Assembly: GCA_019787685.1 (NCBI GenBank) | Contig: JAHNUO010000032.1 | Location: forward strand, 124,001-188,000 | Length of the DNA: 64,000 nucleotides | Direction: 5' to 3' | Source: Chiua virens | Taxonomy: Eukaryota; Basidiomycota; Agaricomycetes; Boletales; Boletaceae | In this document: positions 58,002-64,000 of the stretch, piece after piece | Layout: every line of letters begins with the position of its first letter | How positions within the stretch are numbered: the first letter of the stretch is position 1 | Position numbers and translations under genes: made by a program | Notes under the pieces: model-generated | What the model was told of the DNA's origin: nothing | The model's database searches: none | Seen by the model: only the letters and a program-made list of their open reading frames with translations

Positions 58002-59766
58002 ATGTCCGCTCCGTCTTCCTCTGGGTATAACACGCCCGACTCTGAGCTCGAATCCATTCTCCCAATTCATCCGACGGCCGTTCGTCGCCCAGAGTACATC
58101 AAGGTCAACTCAGAGAATACTACCTATACCGACGAGAATATCACTTCCAAGTACTTCTATCGTGGTGCCGACGTGGTTATCTCAGATGGTCAATTCAACG
58201 TTACTCCCACCGTGAAGCCATTCGAATTCCAGACCGCCCGCAAAGTCGGAAAGACTGGGTACGTCCTTGACACCTTACAAACGCGGGATTTGCTGACGGA
58301 CCCTCCAGACTCATGATGATCGGAATGGGTGGTAACAATGGAACTACCCTCTGCGCTACCATCCTCGCGAACAAGCATCAGATCTGCTGGCACACTAAGG
58401 AGGGTCTTCAGCAACCCAACTACATCGGCTCTGTCCTTCGTGCGTCCACCGTTCGCATCGGTTCTGAGCCTGGAACGGCCAAGGAAATTTACGTTCCTCT
58501 TTGCGATGTCCTCCCCATGGTTCATCCAAGCGACCTTGTCCTTGGAGGTTGGGACATCTCGGGCGTGCCCATGGACAAGGCCATGGAGCGTGCTCGCGTG
58601 CTCGACTACGACCTTCAACGTCAAGTGAAACCACACATGGCTCTCTTCGGCTCTCCTCTCCCATCCATCTACTATCCCGACTTCATTGCTGCTAACCAGG
58701 AGGCGCGTGCGGACAATGTTGTCCCCGGCGCTGATAAGCAGGTCCACCTCGAGCACATCCGTGCCGACATCCGTCGCTTCAAGGAACAGAACGATCTCGA
58801 TCGTGTAGTTGTGTTCTGGACCGCCAATACCGAACGTTACAGTGATATCATCCCTGGTGTGAACGACACAGCGGACAACCTCCTCGCTTCTATTCGCTCC
58901 TCGCATTTCGAAGTCTCTCCTTCGACCCTCTTCGCTGTCGCTGCCATCCTTGAGGGCGAACCTTTCATAAATGGTGCACCCCAGAACACGTTCGTTCCCG
59001 GTGTCATTGACCTTGCCGAGCGCCACAAGTCCTTCATCGGTGGTGACGACCTCAAGTCTGGTCAGACGAAGCTCAAGTCGGTGCTTGCCGAGTTCCTCGT
59101 GAACGCAGGTATCAAGCCGTTGTCTATTGCATCTTACAATCATCTCGGTAACAATGACGGTCACAATTTGAGCGCCGAGCGTCAGTTCAAGAGCAAGGAA
59201 ATCAGCAAGAGTAGCGTCGTTGACGATATGGTCGACGCGAACCGTCTGCTTTACAAGCCTCCCGTCCCCGGTACCAAGGGTAAGGTGACCAAAGGCGAGC
59301 ACCCTGACCACATTGTCGTGATCAAGTACGTGCCTGCGGTCGGAGACTCCAAAAGGGCCATCGATGAGTACTACTCCGAGATTTTCTGCGGTGGCAGGCA
59401 AACCATCAACATCTTTAACGAATGCGAGGTACGCATACAGGCCTTCATTTCGTCTTGACTCGTCTCATGTTTTTCGGGATTCAGGATTCCCTGCTGGCGA
59501 CACCGCTCATTCTGGACTTGACTATTCTCACGGAGCTCCTTACACGCATCAACTATCGTGACGTGTCTGCAGGTCAAGCTGACTTTGCGCCACTTTACCC
59601 GGTCTTGTCCCTCTTGTCCTACATGTGCAAGGCCCCTTTGGTCAAGCCAGGCACGGACGTCGTCAACAGTCTTGGCAGACAGCGTAACGCGCTGGATGCT
59701 TTCCTAAAGGCGTGCCTTGGTTTGGAGAGCAACAGTGATCTCTTACTTGAGACGCGCATCTGGTGA
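58002..59766 (+). CDS. INO1: Inositol-3-phosphate synthase
   Basis: Converts glucose 6-phosphate to 1D-myo-inositol 3-phosphate with NAD+, the first and limiting step of inositol synthesis, in the cytosol. Exons 58002-58258, 58309-59428 and 59485-59766 join in phase to about 552 residues, the usual fungal length. The NAD-binding loop reads [14 protein letters not shown] across the first junction. Other family hallmarks are [18 protein letters not shown], the catalytic-region [28 protein letters not shown] and a FGGRQT-like motif (EIFCGGRQT). The C-terminal exon has [17 protein letters not shown] and SYMCKAPLV. The ATG in the context CACCATGTC is a strong start. The whole gene is intact, with C-rich codon choice typical of high expression. 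Confidence 0.97.
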
Positions 59767-60299
59767 AGGGTATTGTGAACGATATCTCAACGACTTTATC
59801 TTCATTTGGTCTTTTTCATTTTTCGATCTAGAATCTGGGTTCTCAACAACCTTGGGCTGCATACATTGCCGTGACATTGTCATACATTCAACTGTCTATA
59901 GATGTTGCGCTTGACTATAGTTCCTTGTTTTGATTCTTGCAAGTATACCGTGGTAGAACTTGACAGTATATCTTTTAGAAATGAATTATACTTGACTGTT
60001 TGAACAATTCGAAGGTTATCATTGGTCCTTAAGCTTGAAGCTTCCGGCTATCTCAGGCAAATGTATGCCATTCCGCAACCATGGTCCTTCATTTATGTCC
60101 TCACGTAAGTCCAAGGCTGCCGCGCCTGCTGTGACAGCGACAGCGCCCTGCAGGGTCTCCAGTCGCCAAATGGGCCAAGCACGGAATCCTGGGTAATTGT
60201 ACCTGTAATATCCCCCTGTAACGTGTTCAGCGGCTTTCACAATCTTTTCACCCTCTCCGAGTCAAAAGCTGACTGGGAAACTACCGAAGTACTACCATT
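59767..60299. other. Intergenic region
   Basis: About 530 AT-rich bases between INO1 and the WD40 gene, both on the plus strand. Nothing coding is recognised. Confidence 0.5.
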
Positions 60300-61370
60300 A
60301 TGTTGGGCGTCGACACCACCGTCACACCCCAAGAGATTATCATCAGCGGTCCTCAACCACACCGAATCATCTCCGCACATGAGAAGGGCATCTCGGGGAT
60401 TTCATTTCTCCCAGATGGGCGACGCATCGTTACCGGCTCACATGATAGGACCTTACGGATCTGGAATATGGAAAACGGAAAGCAAGAAGGAGCATCAATG
60501 ATGGTGGGGAGGAAAATATGCCGTCTTGCTGTGACCCAAGATGGCAGAAGGATTCTCAGCGTTGATAGGGGTGGCAGAGTCAAGGTGTGGCACGTCGGCT
60601 CACGCGAACTCGTCCACGAATGGATTCAATCGACGGGCAGCCTCTCGATCGCCATCTCGCAAGACGATCGACTCGTTGCAGTGCCAGGCGGGGAGACAGT
60701 CGGCATTTACACACTGGGAGGGAGACAGGTCGGATCGATCAATGTATCTGTTTGCTTTGTTTGTTTCTCTCCCGACGGTGAGAAACTCGCATGTAGCGGT
60801 TTGAACAGCATCTCTGTGTACCACATCGAGGATGGCACACTCCTTGGTGTGCTACGGGACCGTCGAGATGGGATTTCGTGCCCACCGCTGTGGTCACGCG
60901 ACGGCAGCAGACTCTTCTCTAGCTCGCTCGACAATACGATTCGTTGTTGGGACTCCACTACAGGAGAGCAAATTGGGCAACCCTGGTCAGGTCACACTGG
61001 TACCATAACCTCACTGTTTTTCTCGCCGTGCGAATCAATCCTTGCCAGCGCGTCTCTCGATCACACTATCCGTTTTTGGAATGTAATTACAGGAGAGTCC
61101 GTTGGAAAGTATTTGCATCATGATACCGGTGTCACCGTGGCTTGTTGTTCTCCTTCTGGCCAATATGTGGTGTCAGCGGGACAGGGTGGAAAGATATACC
61201 TATGGCAGGTGCCTTGGATAAATGTCGACGAAGATCAGGTGGCTACCTTCTTCGTCTACGTTTTTGTATCTTCCTTGACACTCTTACCCCGCACGACAGC
61301 TGAGTCGGACTGTCATCGACGTACGTTCCTTGAACTTTGCTCGCTACGTCACTCCCAATATCCCCGCTAG
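60300..61370 (+). CDS. WD40-repeat protein, paralogue of the kinase-linked WD40 domain
   Basis: A 356-residue frame that is almost entirely WD40 repeats: GSHDRTLRIWNM, DGRRILSVDRGGRVKVWHV, the degenerate blade with AVPGGETVGIYTLGG, FSPDGEKLACSG, SSSLDNTIRCWDS, SASLDHTIRFWNV and GQGGKIYLWQV. Seven blades would close a propeller that serves as a protein-binding platform. It aligns along its length with exon 1 of the gene at 14980-17723, including the point (LWQV) where that gene is spliced to its kinase part. Here no kinase exons follow before the next element. After LWQV the frame runs on for about 50 residues of low character, so the true 3' end may be a splice site near 61208. Function unknown. 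Confidence 0.75.
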   Translation: MLGVDTTVTPQEIIISGPQPHRIISAHEKGISGISFLPDGRRIVTGSHDRTLRIWNMENGKQEGASMMVGRKICRLAVTQDGRRILSVDRGGRVKVWHVGSRELVHEWIQSTGSLSIAISQDDRLVAVPGGETVGIYTLGGRQVGSINVSVCFVCFSPDGEKLACSGLNSISVYHIEDGTLLGVLRDRRDGISCPPLWSRDGSRLFSSSLDNTIRCWDSTTGEQIGQPWSGHTGTITSLFFSPCESILASASLDHTIRFWNVITGESVGKYLHHDTGVTVACCSPSGQYVVSAGQGGKIYLWQVPWINVDEDQVATFFVYVFVSSLTLLPRTTAESDCHRRTFLELCSLRHSQYPR

Positions 61371-61819
61371 GTCTCCTCAGGTTTCACGTCTGAAATTGAA
61401 CATGTAGCATCACGGCCAATACCCTATCATTATATCTAACTTGCTGAGAGTTGCTTGTGTAATCAATATCATTCATCATTGGAGATCTTACCGAGGTCTG
61501 AAAAGGAATTACACATATTATAAGATTGTTGCCATACTATGAGGATCGTTGACATCATTATCGCGGAATATACATATTGGCAAGGCATTGGCACATTTCC
61601 CGTACGCTACTGCCATTGTGGCAGTTGCTGATAATATCTTTCCTAAAAATTTAGTGCTTTCAAAGTTTCTGCAATCATTGCAAGGAGTTGTGAGCCCTTG
61701 GCATCATGACCAACACCGTATCATTGTTTCTATTTAAATCTGGACATTCTTTCACAAATTGGTAGGTAATAACTTCGAATGTACCACAGAACTACATTCG
61801 TGTTTATAATAGCTATATT
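61371..61819. other. AT-rich intergenic region
   Basis: About 450 bases between convergent genes. No kinase-like exon or other gene is recognised. Confidence 0.5.
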
Positions 61820-64000
61820 TCAAGCGTCGTGATCGCTGTCGTCATAGCCGTCACTCATACTACTCTCGTCACTATCAACATCTGATTCTTCTTCTTCTTC
61901 TTTGTTGTTGTTGTTGTTGTTGTTGTTGTCCTCATTTTGAGATGTGTGCGCTGTCTGAGTATCTTCAATACCTGGGCCGTCGACATCTTCATCGTCAGCA
62001 GCTAATTGCTCGTCGACCAGGCCATGGTTGTGTCGTACATGCATGGTGTCATGACCTACACCAATTGCCGCATAGCGGGTGAACATGTCTCTATCAGCAA
62101 AACTGATTCCTGTTAGCATGTAAGACGTCGAAATATGTGAAATAAAGCCCACATATTTACATAATACCTTGCCCAATCATCAGACTCCCCAGGTAGTCTG
62201 GCTACTGACATGCCGCCCCGTAAGAATTGATCGGTACGACCATCTATGAATGCTGGAATGAGGTGACACCCACGGATCACCAGAGAGGGATCCAAAAACC
62301 CAAAAGCAGGGCTGTCTCCACCTTCAGGCACAAATCCAACCTTTGGAAGAGTACACTGCCGGAAACCCCCCTTATGGTCCGGATCAGTTCTGAGCCAATG
62401 GACCCACAGAACCTCCATCGTCTCCTTTGAACCACTAACACCTCCGGGAGAGTATGAAACGTCAATACTGAATGCTTTGAGTAGCTGGCAGTACCAGAAG
62501 GGGTGACAATTGGCTTCTTCTTCCCTCGATAGAGTCATGAGGAAAGAAGAACGGTCTGTCCGCAGGCAATCATGAGCTCTGCGGATATCATAGCTTGTGT
62601 AGTTGATGCGAACAATTCTTGATTCCACGATTCAGTCTGGGTTTAGAAAATGCAATTCATTTCGTTCCTCTGGGGTGAATACTCGCTCGTCACCGTCAAA
62701 GTCCAAGCGGAGTAGTCTGGACAACAGGTGGTCCTTGAGACACGCGATGAAATCGGGCTGGAAGACATGTAAGCATATATGTGCATCAGCCAAAGTCGCT
62801 CACCTTGACGGCCGGGTCGTCAATATGGTTGAGAAGGAACCGAGACAGATTAAGAACGTTGTCCTTTCGAGCTTGGCTTGCCATCGAGTGATGCAGCATC
62901 GGCGAAGAGTCAACATCATCTGCAACTTGGTCCTGCTCGTGCTGTCGCCTCAGGAGAGTGCGGCGACGCTCTTGCCTCGCAAATTGATCTTCGACGTTCT
63001 TCTTGTTCGAAAGTCCATACATCCTCTTGATTTGACGGTGCGCCAGCTCTCCCTGAAGGTAACCGTACGTCAGAATGCAGTAAAAGAAATGAAATTTTAG
63101 GTATAAAAAAAAGTTTCAGACTTACAACTTGGGTTGAGAACGAGTCAGTCGTCCCGAACGTCTTGATCATTGAGACGTAATCACCCAGAGCATGGAACTT
63201 GTATGTGTTGAGATTGAACATTTTTGGGAGCGAGCCCGCTGAGCGTACTTCTTTCTTTCGACGTCCAGCCTTGACATCAGCTAATTCCCTCCTCTGCCGT
63301 TGTGCAGCTTCCACAGGTAATTCGTGAGTGATGAAGGCGGCGCAGGTGACTCGTTGAAACTGGCGAAGCTGATCACAAAGGGTCTGTAACGACTGCTGAA
63401 GGAGTATGAGCGAATCGTCCGTGTGAATTCGAAGCTTGGCTAGTGCGTGCCATTCGGAGAGTCGGAATAAGAGGCGCTGAATGTTTGAGTCGTGCACAGG
63501 AGGAAAAAGTCCTTCAAATACGGGGATGGAACACTGTAGTAAAGCCCCTTAATCACTACGAACTGAGACGAAACATGCAAAGACCCTACCTGTAATACGT
63601 GCTCAAAGAACCATGCCGGTCGCTGGCTGGTGTTCGCTACATCTGGAGGGAAACGGCGGATTCCGTTCAATCCAAAGGATGATATTTGCGTGAATCTATC
63701 AGACCACTTTTCAGTAACCACATTGTTGGAAGAATGTCAAACGCACCGTTCATTAAGTATGTCGATCTTACGTGGATCAACAGCATAAATCAATCGGAGA
63801 AGATGCTTGAGAACCGACTTGAGAATGCCAAGCTCGAATTCGTGGAGTAAATCTACAACAAGAATCGGGTACAATTTGAATCCAAAGGGAGAGAGTCGCT
63901 CGCAAAAAGAATTCTGGGAGGGGTAGTTAGCTGGCTCCCGAAAAGTTAAATATGATTCTTACCAAAGTCGGAACCAGTGACTGGTCCTTGAGAAGAGTTT
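61820..64000 (-). CDS. Plavaka/CACTA-like transposase, 3' part (runs off the window)
   Basis: A multi-exon reading frame enters from beyond base 64000. In order it shows FELGILKSVLKHLLRL, FTQISSFGLNGIRRFPPDV, CSIPVFEGLFPP, WHALAKLRIHTDDSL, THELPVEA, FNLNTYKFHALGDYV, FGTTDSFSTQVGELAHR and MYGLSNKK. These are followed by HLLSRLLRLDFDGDE, RIVRINYTSYDIRRAHD, HPFWYCQLL, VLWVHWLR, FGFLDPSLVIRGCHLIPAF and DDWARYYVN. This order is one I recognise from abundant Agaricomycete proteins linked to Plavaka-type (CACTA-related) transposons; assignment from memory. The C-terminus has an Asn run and a Glu/Asp-rich tail. The stop is at 61820-61822. Introns near 62635, 62770, 63050-63120 and 63530 fit. The N-terminal part with catalytic residues lies outside the window. 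Confidence 0.7.
61903..61928. repeat. Trinucleotide (GTT)n microsatellite inside the coding region
   Basis: About eight consecutive GTT units on the plus strand, encoding a run of Asn in the transposase-like protein on the minus strand. Slippage would change the run length without breaking the frame. Confidence 0.9.

Noticed and set aside
58190..59401. A 400-codon minus-strand frame over INO1
   Set aside because: Mirror of a highly codon-biased gene; the plus strand encodes an unmistakable inositol-3-phosphate synthase.
1..64000. CRISPR array, bacterial operon or phage region
   Set aside because: The spliced genes and fungal families make the window eukaryotic; no regularly spaced direct repeats were seen.

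Overview
The window is a eukaryotic, fungal chromosome segment. Nearly every gene is split by short introns of about 45-65 nt with GT..AG (occasionally GC..AG) borders, two tRNA genes have poly-T terminators, and the gene families (DUF6534 membrane protein, calcineurin A, DASH/Hsk3, fungal INO1, Plavaka-like and Harbinger-like transposases) point to an Agaricomycete basidiomycete. A Rhizoctonia/Ceratobasidiaceae relative is my best guess from remembered protein similarity; I could not check it by search.

Layout. 0-13 kb is an ordinary gene block: an FAD/NADPH monooxygenase (-), a seven-helix-type DUF6534 membrane protein (+), a secreted orphan protein (+), a coiled-coil/PH protein (-), and a large acidic zinc-binding-like nuclear protein (+) sharing a GATA-repeat promoter with the PH gene. 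13.4-23.5 kb is a decayed zone bounded by two tRNA-Thr(CGT) genes in opposite orientation. It holds one WD40-plus-kinase gene (-) with two apparent frameshifts, several relics of the same family, a tRNA half-relic and one intact 71-codon gene. 24.6-34.3 kb carries TIM50 (-) and two tandem dynamin-like GTPase genes (-), separated by relics of a uricase exon and of WD40 blades. 35.7-56.3 kb holds three copies of an acid-sphingomyelinase-like secreted phosphodiesterase: one intact, one an internally deleted pseudogene, and one with a complete 3.8-kb Harbinger-type transposon inside its first intron. Calcineurin A, a Hsk3-like gene and an RNase T2 gene lie among them. 58-64 kb has inositol-3-phosphate synthase (+), a stand-alone WD40 protein (+) and the 3' part of a Plavaka-like transposase (-) that runs off the window.

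How the genes relate. Most are unlinked housekeeping or secreted functions (mitochondrial import, Ca2+ signalling, kinetochore, inositol synthesis, extracellular RNA and phosphoester breakdown). The repeated theme is local duplication followed by decay, with WD40 family pieces in four places (13.9, 16.8-17.7, 20.0 and 30.8-31.5 kb) and a full-length member at 60.3 kb. The most notable items are the WD40-kinase architecture, supported by a relic with the same domain order, and the transposon lodged in what was a 53-nt intron without visibly breaking the host coding sequence.
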